A stretch of 64,000 bases of DNA from NCBI RefSeq assembly GCF_900104335.1, contig NZ_FMXT01000008.1, positions 34,784 through 98,783 on the forward strand. Direction: 5' to 3'. The first letter of the stretch is position 1; each line of letters starts with the position of its first letter. The notes beneath the pieces are model-generated. The model saw only the letters and a list, made by a program, of their open reading frames with translations. It was not told where the DNA came from and ran no database searches. Positions 52,017 through 62,884 of the stretch are shown here, piece by piece. The position numbers and the translations under genes were made by a program. Source of the stretch: Pseudobutyrivibrio sp. YE44 (GTDB lineage Bacteria > Bacillota > Clostridia > Lachnospirales > Lachnospiraceae).

Positions 52017-52910
52017 TTATTTAGATTTCATATAGTTGTAAAGCATTAAAGATATTTTCACAGTTATAGCATCTGAAAACTTTCTCACATCATATCCAGT
52101 TAAATCAGCGAACTTATCCAATCTATAGATAAGTGTATTTCTATGAATAAACATCTTTCGGCTAGTTTCAGCCAGTGATAAGTCATTGTCAAAGAAAGCT
52201 TCAAGCAAATTCAAGGTTTCCTCATCAATACGAGATAAGGTTTCAAGCTTAATATGTCTATCAAGATAAGCTTCAACCTCAGATTTAGGAACATTGTAAA
52301 GAAGACGTCCTAAGCCTAAGGATTCGTAAGAATATATCCTACCTGTGTGAAGGAAGGTATTTCCTATATGCATGGCAACCATGGCTGATTTATATGCCTT
52401 TGGCATGTCTTTAAAGTTGTCTACAGCATCGCTGTAGCTAAGCTTAAAGGAGCTGAAGGCCTCAGCCTCAAGCATATCTAAGAACTGATTTGCATTCTGT
52501 ACAACTTCTTCCTCATCAGGAGCAGTTTCAAAGTTTAGAATAACAACAAGATGCTTGGAATCTAACTCTATAACCACGTCCTGAGACTCTGGAAGCATGC
52601 TCTTAAGCAATGAAACGGCTTCCTTTGTGTAGTCGTGGTGGCTTTCCAAGAAGAAGACTTGTCGTGGTGTGTTCTCGTCTATATGGAACCTATGAAGGGA
52701 TGATATGGCGTCTGAATAGGCCAAGTCACCTGTAAGATAAAGTCTATAAAGACCAGTCTTAGAATCGATGACATTGAAGTGCACAACCATTTCCTTCAGT
52801 TTATTAAGAGTTTCTTCATCGGATAAATCAGAATCTGATATTTCAAAGCTAATACCAGTAGCTCTATTAAGTTGTTCTAAAAGTTTTTCTTTTTTGCTAT
52901 TAAAATCCAT
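52017..52910 (-). CDS. PucR/CdaR-type regulator
   Basis: A 297-residue regulator ending in the PucR helix-turn-helix (AFFDNDLSLAETSRKMFIHR then NTLIYRLDKFADLTGYD). The N-terminal half is a GGDEF-like/PAS-like regulatory domain without the motif. ATG 52910 is the only reasonable start; the frame reads further upstream, but only as the shadow of the ATPase gene. No ribosome site is visible, because the preceding bases are the T-run of the ATPase terminator. It may control carbohydrate genes nearby. Confidence 0.82.
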   Translation of the reverse strand: MDFNSKKEKLLEQLNRATGISFEISDSDLSDEETLNKLKEMVVHFNVIDSKTGLYRLYLTGDLAYSDAISSLHRFHIDENTPRQVFFLESHHDYTKEAVSLLKSMLPESQDVVIELDSKHLVVILNFETAPDEEEVVQNANQFLDMLEAEAFSSFKLSYSDAVDNFKDMPKAYKSAMVAMHIGNTFLHTGRIYSYESLGLGRLLYNVPKSEVEAYLDRHIKLETLSRIDEETLNLLEAFFDNDLSLAETSRKMFIHRNTLIYRLDKFADLTGYDVRKFSDAITVKISLMLYNYMKSK

Positions 52911-52943
52911 AAAAAAAGAGGTACCTTTCAAAAAGATACCTCT
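52911..52943 (-). terminator. Terminator of the MsmX/UgpC gene, abutting the next start
   Basis: On the minus strand AGAGGTATC pairs with GGTACCTCT (one mismatch near the loop), followed by TTTTTTT and at once by the ATG of the PucR/CdaR-type gene. Confidence 0.8.
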
Positions 52944-52962
52944 AATTATAATCTCTATAGGA

Positions 52963-54069
52963 TTAGTTGGCAATTGTAAGCTCTGTATCCTTATCGAAGA
53001 AGTGAGCCTTCTCCATATCAAGAGCGAACTTAACTGTGTCGCCACCTCTAGCTGTTGTACGTGGGTCAACTCTAGCTGTAACCTGAGTTCCAGCATAATC
53101 GAAGTATAAGTAAACCTCTGCACCAAGAAGCTCGTATACAGAAATCTTTGCTTCGATAACTGAAGCTGCCTGTGTATCAACGAAGATCTGAGAATCGTGA
53201 ATATCCTCTGGACGGATACCAAGGATAACTGCCTTGTTAGCATAACCAGCATCTGCAAGAGTCTTTGTCTTTGCTGGTGGAACCTGAAGGCTTGAACCGT
53301 TAACCTGGATCTGTGTACAATCAGCGTTAAGTGTTCCCTCAAGGAAGTTCATCTGTGGAGAACCGATGAATCCAGCAACGAAGAGGTTGCATGGCTTCTG
53401 GTAAAGGTTAGCAGGTGTATCGATCTGCTGAACAATACCGTCCTTCATAACAACGATTCTTGTACCAAGTGTCATAGCCTCTGTCTGATCGTGTGTAACG
53501 TAGATCATTGTTGCTCCAAGTGAATCATGAAGCTTAGAAATCTCAGTTCTCATCTGAACACGAAGCTTAGCATCAAGGTTTGAAAGAGGCTCATCCATAA
53601 GGAATACCTTAGGATTACGAACGATTGCACGACCCATAGCTACACGCTGTCTCTGACCACCTGAAAGAGCCTTTGGCTTTCTGTCAAGGAGCTTCTCAAG
53701 GTCAAGGATTCTAGCTGCCTCACGAACCTTCTTATCGATTTCGTCCTTTGGTACTTTTCTAAGCTTAAGACCAAATGCCATGTTATCATAAACTGTCATA
53801 TGTGGGTAAAGAGCGTAGTTCTGGAATACCATTGCGATATCTCTGTCCTTAGGCTCTACGTCATTCATAAGCTTTCCGTCGATGAGAAGCTCTCCAGAAG
53901 AGATTTCCTCAAGACCAGCGATCATACGAAGTGTTGTAGACTTACCACAACCTGAAGGTCCTACGAAGATGATGAACTCCTTATCCTTAATGTCAAGATT
54001 GAAATCCTTAACAGCATGGAAACCGTTTGGGTATTTCTTGTTAATGTCTTTTAATACGATGTCTGCCAT
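52963..54069 (-). CDS. msmX: Shared sugar ABC transporter ATPase (MsmX/UgpC type)
   Basis: A 368-residue ATPase that powers several sugar importers. It has Walker A GPSGCGKST, the signature LSGGQRQRVAMG, Walker B VFLMDEPLSNLD, the H-loop TVTHDQ-like YVTHDQTEAMT and a C-terminal TOBE/regulatory domain (GIRPEDIHDS). The importer at 43961-47125 lacks its own ATPase and is a likely client. It has its own promoter (54126-54154). Confidence 0.94.
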   Translation of the reverse strand: MADIVLKDINKKYPNGFHAVKDFNLDIKDKEFIIFVGPSGCGKSTTLRMIAGLEEISSGELLIDGKLMNDVEPKDRDIAMVFQNYALYPHMTVYDNMAFGLKLRKVPKDEIDKKVREAARILDLEKLLDRKPKALSGGQRQRVAMGRAIVRNPKVFLMDEPLSNLDAKLRVQMRTEISKLHDSLGATMIYVTHDQTEAMTLGTRIVVMKDGIVQQIDTPANLYQKPCNLFVAGFIGSPQMNFLEGTLNADCTQIQVNGSSLQVPPAKTKTLADAGYANKAVILGIRPEDIHDSQIFVDTQAASVIEAKISVYELLGAEVYLYFDYAGTQVTARVDPRTTARGGDTVKFALDMEKAHFFDKDTELTIAN

Positions 54070-54125
54070 AATAAAATATCCTCTCTTTATTTCTGAAATT
54101 TGGGTTACCCCTTTAACTAATAACG

Positions 54126-54154
54126 ATTATAGAAAATGAAGAAATTGTGAACAA
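54126..54154 (-). promoter_or_regulatory. Promoter of the msmX gene
   Basis: Minus strand: TTGTTC (54154-54149), a 17-base spacer and TATAAT (54131-54126). The rest of the 320-base divergent gap (54070-54389) also holds TGATATAAT (54291-54299), an extended -10 for gdpP, and AT-rich sequence without other clear features. Confidence 0.65.
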
Positions 54155-54389
54155 TGTTAGAATAACCAAAAAATACAAAAACCTTTCGTTATTTTACCAA
54201 CCCCTTAGTAAACTTATACAAATTGGTATAAAGTTTTTTGAACATTTATCCTATACTTCAAGAACTTTTATCATAAATTCGCAATTCTTATGATATAATA
54301 TCTTCCAAAGGTTGATAATTCGATAATAGGCTTATTGTGACTTTGAATAGTCGCGGGTCAATTATGGAGTATTTGGGAGAATTAGAAAT

Positions 54390-56447
54390 ATGGGAACAAT
54401 AAAATATAGAAATCGATTGAAGCGATATCTGAGATTTCCACTGTACATGCTTATTTTATTTTTAATAGGCTGTATCGCTGTTGCCTTCATAAATAAAACA
54501 TTTGCAGGCATTATATCTGTATTTGTACTTATATATGGAATAATTGCTTTCATCTATTACAAGGCAAATCTCAAATCATTCAGAAACACAATAATTGAAT
54601 ATGCCGTACATTACGGTACTGTCCAAAAGGAGCTGATAAAGAATTTCAGACTTCCATATGTTCTTTTGGATTCCACAGGCCGTATTATGTGGATGAATGA
54701 GGAGTTCTCTCATCTGGTGGAAAAGACAAAGGGCTATAACAAGTCCATTACTACTATTTTCCCAGAGATTACTAGAGAGGGAATTGAGCATGCTAAGGAC
54801 GACAACTTTGATATTCATCTTGAATATAATGAGAGAAAGTATTTGGCATGTCTTCAGCGACTTAATATGTCAGAGCCTCTTTCAGGAAACAGCATGATAG
54901 CAAGTCTTGATGAGTCATCAGACGGTTTGGTGGCTATCATCTTGTTTGATGAGACTGACGTACAGGCAACAAAAGCAAAGATTAATGACCAGGCAATGGT
55001 TATGGGGCTTCTTTATATTGATAACTATGACGAAGTCTTTGAACAGGTAGAAAATGCAAAGCGCTCAATGTTGCTTGCGTTACTGGATAGAAAAATCAAC
55101 AAGTACTTTGGCGAAGGAGATGCCATTGTACGTCGTCTTGAAAAGGATAAGTACTTTATCGCCTTCCAGCACAAGTATTTAGAGGCTTTTGAAGAGGACA
55201 AATTCTCATTAGTAGAAGATATTACTACTATAAAAATGGGAAATGACAGAGATATTACTGTAAGTATTGGTATTGGCCTTGGAAGTGACAACTACACTCA
55301 GAAGGCTGAGTATGCACATATGGCCATCGACCTTGCTCTTGCAAGAGGTGGTTGTCAGGCTGTTGTAAAGAATGGCCAGAATGTTTCTTATTATGGAACT
55401 CATGGTAAAGAGGTTGAGCGTACAACTCGAGTTAAGGCAAGGGTTAAAGCACAGGCTCTCAGAGAGATTATGGAGACTAGAGACAGAATTATCGTTATGG
55501 GCCACAATCTTTCCGATGCAGATTGTCTTGGAGCATCTGTGGGTGTTTTCTGTGCCGGTCGTGAAATTGACAAGCCAGTAAACATCGTTATTGATACCAT
55601 TACAAGCTCTATGAGACCAGTGGTTGAAAGCTTTACTGAGAAGGAAGAATATCCAGATGATATGTTCATCACCAGTGAGCAGGCTTTAAACCTTTGCAAT
55701 GACAAGACATTGATTATGGTTGTAGATACCAACAGACCAAGTTATGTTGAGTGTCCAGCCCTTCTTTATAAAAACAAGAACGTTGTGGTTATTGACCATC
55801 ATCGTCAGGTAGAAGAGATTATCGAGAATCCTATTCTTTCTTATATTGAGCCTTATGCATCATCGGCAAGTGAGATGATTTCAGAGGTGCTTCAATATTT
55901 TGCAGAGAAAATAGTTATCAATCCTACAGAAGCGGATTGTATTTACGCTGGTATCCTTATTGATACCAACAACTTTATGACAAAGACTGGTGTTAGAACC
56001 TTTGAAGCAGCAGCTTTCCTTAGAAGAAATGGTGCCGAGGTTACTCGTGTACGCAAGATGCTTCGTGAAAATATGGATACTTACAAGGCACGTGCCGAGG
56101 TGGTCCGCAATGCTACAACTTATATGGGAGCCTTTGCAATTGCAGAGTGTGAGCCTGACGGACAGTTGGAATCACCTACAGTTATTGGTGCCCAGGCAGC
56201 AAACGAGCTTCTAAATATTGTTGGTATAAAGGCATCCTTTGTACTTACAAAGTTTATGGACAAGATTTACATCAGTTCACGTTCAATCGATGAAATTGAT
56301 GTTCAGAGTATCATGACACGCCTTGGTGGCGGTGGCCATGTAAATATCGCTGGTGCGCAAATTCAAAACCGCACCTTAGAAGAGGTTCGTAGGGACCTTG
56401 AAGAGACTATAAAAACTATGCTAGAAGAAGGAGAAATCAAACTATGA
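54390..56447 (+). CDS. gdpP: c-di-AMP phosphodiesterase GdpP
   Basis: A 685-residue membrane protein that degrades c-di-AMP. Two membrane helices lie near residues 14-50, then a PAS-like domain, a degenerate GGDEF domain (residues about 170-300) and the DHH-DHHA1 phosphodiesterase ([51 protein letters not shown]). It stands first in the conserved gdpP-rplI-dnaB operon and overlaps rplI by four bases. Confidence 0.95.
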   Translation: MGTIKYRNRLKRYLRFPLYMLILFLIGCIAVAFINKTFAGIISVFVLIYGIIAFIYYKANLKSFRNTIIEYAVHYGTVQKELIKNFRLPYVLLDSTGRIMWMNEEFSHLVEKTKGYNKSITTIFPEITREGIEHAKDDNFDIHLEYNERKYLACLQRLNMSEPLSGNSMIASLDESSDGLVAIILFDETDVQATKAKINDQAMVMGLLYIDNYDEVFEQVENAKRSMLLALLDRKINKYFGEGDAIVRRLEKDKYFIAFQHKYLEAFEEDKFSLVEDITTIKMGNDRDITVSIGIGLGSDNYTQKAEYAHMAIDLALARGGCQAVVKNGQNVSYYGTHGKEVERTTRVKARVKAQALREIMETRDRIIVMGHNLSDADCLGASVGVFCAGREIDKPVNIVIDTITSSMRPVVESFTEKEEYPDDMFITSEQALNLCNDKTLIMVVDTNRPSYVECPALLYKNKNVVVIDHHRQVEEIIENPILSYIEPYASSASEMISEVLQYFAEKIVINPTEADCIYAGILIDTNNFMTKTGVRTFEAAAFLRRNGAEVTRVRKMLRENMDTYKARAEVVRNATTYMGAFAIAECEPDGQLESPTVIGAQAANELLNIVGIKASFVLTKFMDKIYISSRSIDEIDVQSIMTRLGGGGHVNIAGAQIQNRTLEEVRRDLEETIKTMLEEGEIKL

Positions 56448-56893
56448 AAGTAATACTACTTCAGGATGTAAAGTCCCTTGGTAAAAAGGGAGAGGTAGTT
56501 GAAGTAAGCGAAGGATATGCAAGAAATATGCTTTTCAAAAAGAAGTTAGGTGTTGAGGCTACAAACGCAGCACTTAACGATCTTAAGCTTCAGAATAAGC
56601 ATGATGAAAAGGTGGCTCAGGAAAATCTTGAAGCTGCTCAGGCATTCGCTAAAGAAATGGAAGAGTGGAAGGTCGAGACTTCAATCAAGACTGGTGAAGG
56701 CGGAAGAACCTTTGGTTCTGTTTCTACAAAGGAAATCGCTGAGGCTGCAAAGAAGCAGTACGGCAAGGAAATTGATAAGAAAAAGATTGTACTTGAGGAC
56801 CCAATCAGAGCTCTTGGAACTTATGAGGTTAAGGTTAAGCTTCACCCAAAGGTTACAGCAACACTTAGAGTTCACGTTAGTGAAGGGAAATAA
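56444..56893 (+). CDS. rplI: Ribosomal protein bL9
   Basis: A 149-residue bL9 protein of the large ribosomal subunit. The N-terminal signature [20 protein letters not shown] and [12 protein letters not shown] is complete, followed by the long connecting helix and the C-terminal domain. It overlaps the end of gdpP and is followed six bases later by dnaB. Confidence 0.97.
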   Translation: MKVILLQDVKSLGKKGEVVEVSEGYARNMLFKKKLGVEATNAALNDLKLQNKHDEKVAQENLEAAQAFAKEMEEWKVETSIKTGEGGRTFGSVSTKEIAEAAKKQYGKEIDKKKIVLEDPIRALGTYEVKVKLHPKVTATLRVHVSEGK

Positions 56894-56899
56894 TTAATT

Positions 56900-58249
56900 A
56901 TGGATGACGTAATTCGCAGACAGATGCCCAACTCCCTTGAAGCAGAACAATCAGTTATTGGTTCAATGATTGTGGATAGAGACACTATCGTTGAATGTTC
57001 TGAGATGCTAATCAAGGACGATTTTTATCACCAACAATACGGCATTCTATTTGAATCAATTGTAGAGCTTTACAATGCAAATGAGCCTGTTGATGAGGTA
57101 ACACTTCAAAACAAGCTAAAGGAAAAGGGCGTGTCCCCTGAGGTGGCATCCCTTGAATATATTCAAGAGTTGGTACTTGGTGTTCCAACCACAGTAAATG
57201 CTAAAAGCTATGCCCAGATTGTAAAAGACAAAGCAGTTCTTAGAAATGTTATCAAGGTTAGCCAGAACATTGAGAACATGTGCTTTGAAGGCACAGAAGA
57301 GGTTGATGTTATTTTGAATCAGACTGAGAGGGATATCTTCTCATTGGTTCAAAATAGAGGAAACACAGACTATGTGCCAATTCGACAGGTTGTAATGAAT
57401 GCCATTGCTAAGATTGAGCAGGCTTCAAAGCAGAAGGGCGTGGTTACTGGTATTCCTACAGGTTTCATAGATTTGGATAGACAGACTGCTGGTTTACAGC
57501 CTTCAGATCTTATCCTTATTGCAGCCCGTCCTTCAATGGGTAAGACTGCTTTCGTATTGAACTTGGCTCAGCACATTACAATCCACGAGCACTTATGTGC
57601 AGCTATATTCTCTTTGGAAATGTCAAAGGAGCAGCTGGTAAACCGTCTTTTCGCCCTAGAGTCGCGAGTTGACGCTCAGAAGCTCCGTACTGGTAATCTT
57701 CAGGAGGCAGATTGGGAAAACCTTATTGAAGGTGCCGGAAAGATTGGTAATTCAAAGCTTATTATCGACGATACACCAGGTATTTCCATTGGTGAGCTTC
57801 GTAGTAAATGTAGAAAGTTCAAAATGGAATTTGGCCTTTCTATTATCATCATTGACTACTTACAGTTGATGTCAGGTAATGGAAAATCAGAAAGTAGACA
57901 GCAGGAAATTTCAGAAATTTCTCGTTCCCTAAAGGGCCTTGCCCGTGAGCTTAACGTGCCGGTTATAGCGCTTTCACAGCTTTCCCGTGCAGTTGAGCAG
58001 CGACCAGATCACAGACCTATGATGTCCGATTTGCGTGAGTCTGGTGCCATCGAGCAGGATGCGGACGTGGTTATGTTTATCTACCGTGATGATTATTATA
58101 ACCACGATACAGAGCTTAAGAACGTATCAGAAATTATTGTTGCTAAGCAACGTAACGGTCCTATTGGAACTATAGAGCTTACTTGGCTTCCAGAATACAC
58201 AAGATTCGCTAATAGAGATAGAAGTCAGTACGCTAATCATGATGAGTAA
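56900..58249 (+). CDS. dnaB: Replicative DNA helicase DnaB
   Basis: A 449-residue hexameric helicase of the replication fork. The N-terminal domain (MPNSLEAEQSVIGSMIVDRD) is followed by the RecA-like domain with Walker A ARPSMGKTAF, SLEMSKEQLVNR, Walker B IIIIDYLQLMSG and the arginine finger region QRNGPIGT. It is the standard chromosomal copy by length and context. Confidence 0.97.
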   Translation: MDDVIRRQMPNSLEAEQSVIGSMIVDRDTIVECSEMLIKDDFYHQQYGILFESIVELYNANEPVDEVTLQNKLKEKGVSPEVASLEYIQELVLGVPTTVNAKSYAQIVKDKAVLRNVIKVSQNIENMCFEGTEEVDVILNQTERDIFSLVQNRGNTDYVPIRQVVMNAIAKIEQASKQKGVVTGIPTGFIDLDRQTAGLQPSDLILIAARPSMGKTAFVLNLAQHITIHEHLCAAIFSLEMSKEQLVNRLFALESRVDAQKLRTGNLQEADWENLIEGAGKIGNSKLIIDDTPGISIGELRSKCRKFKMEFGLSIIIIDYLQLMSGNGKSESRQQEISEISRSLKGLARELNVPVIALSQLSRAVEQRPDHRPMMSDLRESGAIEQDADVVMFIYRDDYYNHDTELKNVSEIIVAKQRNGPIGTIELTWLPEYTRFANRDRSQYANHDE

Positions 58250-58252
58250 ACG

Positions 58253-58278
58253 AAAAGACTAGCATGACTAGTCTTTTT
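58253..58278 (+). terminator. Intrinsic terminator after dnaB
   Basis: AAAAGACTAG pairs exactly with CTAGTCTTTT around CATGA, followed by a T. Confidence 0.85.
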
Positions 58279-58458
58279 GTTTGCCACCATTTTTCACACC
58301 TAATCACATAACCTTATAGCAACAAATGAGAAATATTACGCAATTGTTAATAATATGTTGCAAAACAAAAAGTTTCTTGTTATTATCTTCTCAAGGGTTT
58401 TTGCAGTGCGGAAAATGCATAAGCCTAAAATATTAAAAAGAAAAGGAGAAGATGTTAA

Positions 58459-59805
<1,347 letters not shown>

Positions 59806-59832
59806 TTATTAAAAAGTTCTTTCAGAGTAAAA

Positions 59833-59888
59833 AAAGAAGTTGGAGCTACACCATGCAATGGTGATAACGACAACTTCTTTTCTTTTTT
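59833..59888 (+). terminator. Branched terminator after the esterase gene
   Basis: AAAGAAGTTG (59833-59842) pairs with CAACTTCTTT (59871-59880), enclosing CACCAT-GCA-ATGGTG (59849-59863), followed by a T-rich run. The inner hairpin and its flank ATAACGA recur in the leader at 26957-26977. Confidence 0.75.
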
Positions 59889-59942
59889 GTCATCTTAACT
59901 TAATGACATTGAGCACTAGGCTAGCTCTTTTATATTTCCTAA

Positions 59943-60149
59943 TTAAGCCTTAGAATCAAGGAATGTGTTAATCTCTTCGATGAGATCATCAGCATCGATA
60001 CCGTGTACCATAGCTGCCTCCTCGATTGTCTCCATCTGTGATGATGGGCATCCAAGGCAGTGCATACCGATATTAAGTAAAATAGGAGCAACATCAGCAT
60101 CAATCTGAAGAAGCTCGCCAATCATTGTTGACTTTGTAACTCTTGCCAT
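59943..60149 (-). CDS. DUF1858-family protein
   Basis: A 68-residue protein with the DUF1858 pattern: MIGELLQIDADVAPILLNIG, then MHCLGCPSSQMETIEEAAMV. The CLGC pair suggests redox or metal binding; relatives include hybrid-cluster-associated and ScdA-like N-terminal domains. Its role here is not known. It runs opposite to the ferredoxin gene beyond a divergent gap. Confidence 0.88.
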   Translation of the reverse strand: MARVTKSTMIGELLQIDADVAPILLNIGMHCLGCPSSQMETIEEAAMVHGIDADDLIEEINTFLDSKA

Positions 60150-60344
60150 TTTTCATTTCCATCCTTTCTTAAATTCTTTTCAGATAATACCACGGTTGAA
60201 AAATTTTATCAATGAAAATCCTTGAGATGTAGGGGATTTAATGCAATTTCTTTCTTGCTTTAGACGACAATAGGGTGTAAGATGTTGACGTATAAATGAT
60301 ATTGATAAAATAATATCAATAAGACTTTAAGGAGGATAATAACA

Positions 60345-60515
60345 ATGGCATACGTAATTTCTGATTCATGCGTTTCATGTGGTACATGCGAGCCAGAGTG
60401 TCCAGTAGGTGCTATCTCTCAGGGAGATTCACAGTTCCAGATCGACGCTGACGCTTGTGTAGAGTGTGGTACATGTGCAGGTGTTTGCCCAACAGGTGCA
60501 ATCGCTCAGGGCTAA
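60345..60515 (+). CDS. 2[4Fe-4S] ferredoxin
   Basis: A 56-residue clostridial ferredoxin with two CxxCxxCxxxCP clusters (CVSCGTCEPECPVG and CVECGTCAGVCPTG), which carry two [4Fe-4S] centres. It transfers low-potential electrons in anaerobic metabolism. AAGGAGG lies upstream of ATG 60345, and a terminator follows. Confidence 0.97.
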   Translation: MAYVISDSCVSCGTCEPECPVGAISQGDSQFQIDADACVECGTCAGVCPTGAIAQG

Positions 60516-60527
60516 TAAATGCAAATT

Positions 60528-60558
60528 AAAAGAGCTAGCTTAATGCTAGCTCTTTTTT
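60528..60558. terminator. Convergent terminator between ferredoxin and mecA
   Basis: AAAAGAGCTAGC pairs with GCTAGCTCTTTT around TTAAT, with Ts following on the plus strand. Confidence 0.9.
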
Positions 60559-60567
60559 GTTTGTTTA

Positions 60568-61317
60568 TTAAATAAGTGCAAGCTTCTGAATTGCATCACC
60601 CTGAACCATTATTTCATAGTGCTCTGACATGTATTGATCAGTACCAACCACGAAATTCTGCTGATCAGAGTATTCTGATAAGATGTTGCAAACCTTGTTG
60701 TAGGTCTCTGCAGTATCAGTTGACTTGCTAACTACAAGATAGTATTTGTTGTCAAATGGACTCTTGTAAAGAGAATTCTTGCCAGTATAGAAGGTAGCTA
60801 AAATGCCTGAAAGCTTAATCACATCTTCTAAATCATCGAAGACGAACATCTTTGTGATGTCTACTGGTATGCCGTTGGCTGCTGCCTTTTCTGGAGAAGC
60901 TGCAATTGCTTTCTGAGCTTTCTCAATTAAACTGTTAAATATGTTTAGTATGTCGTCTGCAGCTGCCTCATTAAATGGCTTCGCAGGGGCATCGTTCATC
61001 TCTGTGTTGTCATCGAAGTCGTCATCGTCGCTTTCAGAGAATCGAGAAAAACGTGTGTCAAGTTCATCTGGGCTATCTACCTTTGTAACTAGTAGTACGA
61101 TTGATTCTGAAGAAAGTGGGATAGCTTCTATCATAAGTGGAATGTCTTCTGCTTCAAAACCATATTGGTAAGAAGCCTGTTCCATAAGTTCTCTGAAAAG
61201 CTCTCTAGCCTTAGTGCTGCCATAAGCCAGCTCTGAAAGCTTTATGTGTCGGCTAATTAAGTCTTCTCTAGAAAGAGTGCATCTGATCTGGTTCTCGTTG
61301 ATTTTTTCAATTTTCAT
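60568..61317 (-). CDS. mecA: ClpC adaptor protein MecA
   Basis: A 249-residue MecA-family adaptor that delivers substrates to ClpCP. The N-terminal binding domain opens MKIEKINENQIRCTLSREDL, a Glu/Asp-rich linker follows (SESDDDDFDDNTEMND) and the C-terminal domain (MFVFDDLEDVIKLSGIL; YLVVSKSTDTAETYNKV) binds ClpC. It has a GGAGG site and stands alone between terminators and the next operon. Confidence 0.93.
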   Translation of the reverse strand: MKIEKINENQIRCTLSREDLISRHIKLSELAYGSTKARELFRELMEQASYQYGFEAEDIPLMIEAIPLSSESIVLLVTKVDSPDELDTRFSRFSESDDDDFDDNTEMNDAPAKPFNEAAADDILNIFNSLIEKAQKAIAASPEKAAANGIPVDITKMFVFDDLEDVIKLSGILATFYTGKNSLYKSPFDNKYYLVVSKSTDTAETYNKVCNILSEYSDQQNFVVGTDQYMSEHYEIMVQGDAIQKLALI

Positions 61318-61482
61318 AAAATCACCTCCCGAATCTAATAAGATGCTATTTCATATCTTGTTCGCATTATTATATATATATTATATCGGAAAGTAAAGGA
61401 AACTTCTGCTATTTTTCAAGGAAAAAATATAAAATTTTTATAAAGAAAAATTATAGAAAATTAAAAATTTTCAAATTTAGGG

Positions 61483-61511
61483 TTGCAATATAATTTTCTA
61501 TGTGGTATAAA
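61483..61511 (+). promoter_or_regulatory. Promoter of the kinase-ATPase operon
   Basis: TTGCAA (61483-61488), a 17-base spacer and TATAAA (61506-61511), in a very AT-rich gap; the start codon is 44 bases beyond. Confidence 0.7.
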
Positions 61512-61555
61512 ATTATCCGCGAGATGCTTTTTCCGAAAGGAAGGAGCGATGTAAT

Positions 61556-62884
61556 ATGATACCAACAGGTATTGATGACAAGTACGAAGTAATTCGAGTA
61601 CTGCAGGAGTCAGCAGCTACAGCAGTCCTACTTGTTAATTACAAAAAGATAGGAGCATTAAGGATTCTCAAGGCGATTCACAAAGCCGATCCTAATGCAC
61701 ACAGCATCCTGTCCGAAGCACATCTTTTACAGGGATTTAAATCATCCCATTTACCCACACTATATGACGTAGATGATACAGGTGATATGTATTATTTAGT
61801 CGAAGAATTTGTAGAGGGAATATCTCTACGGGAGTATTTGCAGAAAACTAAATTATCCAAAAATAAGCTTATTTATATATCTATTGAGCTTTGTAAAATT
61901 GTGGAGCAGTTGCATACAGCAGGGAGTGAGCCTGTGCTATACAGGGATATGAAGCCTGAACATGTTTTTATGCAAGGTGATACAGTCAGACTTATTGATT
62001 TTGGTATATCTATATTGAAATCGGAAGGAAGAAATGCCAAACCACTTGGAACAAAGGAGTGGGCGGCACCTGAACAATTATCTGGAGGAAATCTAGATGA
62101 ACAGGTGGATGTATTTGGCATTGGAAAAGTAATTGAGTTTATGCAAAAAGGGAGTTATGGAAAAGATGACTTTAAGATTAAACATTTAGTGGATTTATCA
62201 ACAAATCCTGATAAAGATAAAAGAATCAGGTCGGTTATTGACCTGAGGGAAAGGTTGGAGAAACTACAAAATGATTATGTATTTAAAAGTAAGGGAAAAC
62301 AGCATCTCGAAAAGAAAATCGCGGTTGTAGGCGGTACTTCTGGAGTAGGTACGACCCGCGTAGCCATATCCTTGTGCCAATATTTCAATAAAAGAGGTAT
62401 TGATTGCTATTACAGGGATATTGAAAAAGATACAGTCGTGAGACTATGGAGAAATCTGAAGAATACAAACCTAAAAAATGGAGTTTTATACCACGAAGAC
62501 TTTATGGCAATCATGGAATATGGTGAGGCTGTGGAGCAACAAATACCTCCTATGGGCTTGTATATTATGGATTGTGGAACAAATACAGAGCTACCTTTTG
62601 ACACAGACATAGTTTTATATGTTACAAGTGGAATGGCCTGGCAACAACCAGAGGAATATCCAAATTGGATAAATCAAAATGGAGTTTATATAATAAACAA
62701 TTTTTCTGATAGAATTTCCTGCTGTTTGTTGGCTAAGGAGCTAAATAAAAAGGTATATATGTATCCAAAAACCAATATCTTTGGATGCTCCAAGGAGGAA
62801 GAAAAGGTTTTTTCGGCGATTTTAAAGAATGAAAAGGATTTTATTATTAAACAACAAAAAACATATATTAAAAAAATCAAATAG
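61556..62884 (+). CDS. Ser/Thr kinase fused to TadZ/CpaE-like ATPase domain
   Basis: A 442-residue protein. Residues 1-240 are a Hanks-type kinase: Lys39 (ILKAI), Glu54, catalytic Asp131 in LYRDMKPEH, DFG at 148-150 and APE at 171-173; the glycine loop is degenerate. Residues about 253-440 are a ParA/MinD-like domain with VVGGTSGVGTTRVAISL in place of Walker A, lacking the P-loop lysine, as in TadZ/CpaE proteins. It has no membrane helix. AGGAAGGAG precedes the ATG. It is the first gene of an operon with a second such ATPase. Confidence 0.85.
   Translation: MIPTGIDDKYEVIRVLQESAATAVLLVNYKKIGALRILKAIHKADPNAHSILSEAHLLQGFKSSHLPTLYDVDDTGDMYYLVEEFVEGISLREYLQKTKLSKNKLIYISIELCKIVEQLHTAGSEPVLYRDMKPEHVFMQGDTVRLIDFGISILKSEGRNAKPLGTKEWAAPEQLSGGNLDEQVDVFGIGKVIEFMQKGSYGKDDFKIKHLVDLSTNPDKDKRIRSVIDLRERLEKLQNDYVFKSKGKQHLEKKIAVVGGTSGVGTTRVAISLCQYFNKRGIDCYYRDIEKDTVVRLWRNLKNTNLKNGVLYHEDFMAIMEYGEAVEQQIPPMGLYIMDCGTNTELPFDTDIVLYVTSGMAWQQPEEYPNWINQNGVYIINNFSDRISCCLLAKELNKKVYMYPKTNIFGCSKEEEKVFSAILKNEKDFIIKQQKTYIKKIK

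Noticed and set aside
52911..53342. Upstream extension of the PucR/CdaR-type frame by 144 codons
   Set aside because: The extension is the antisense-like shadow of the msmX 3' end in another frame, with no protein-like composition, and it contains the msmX terminator.
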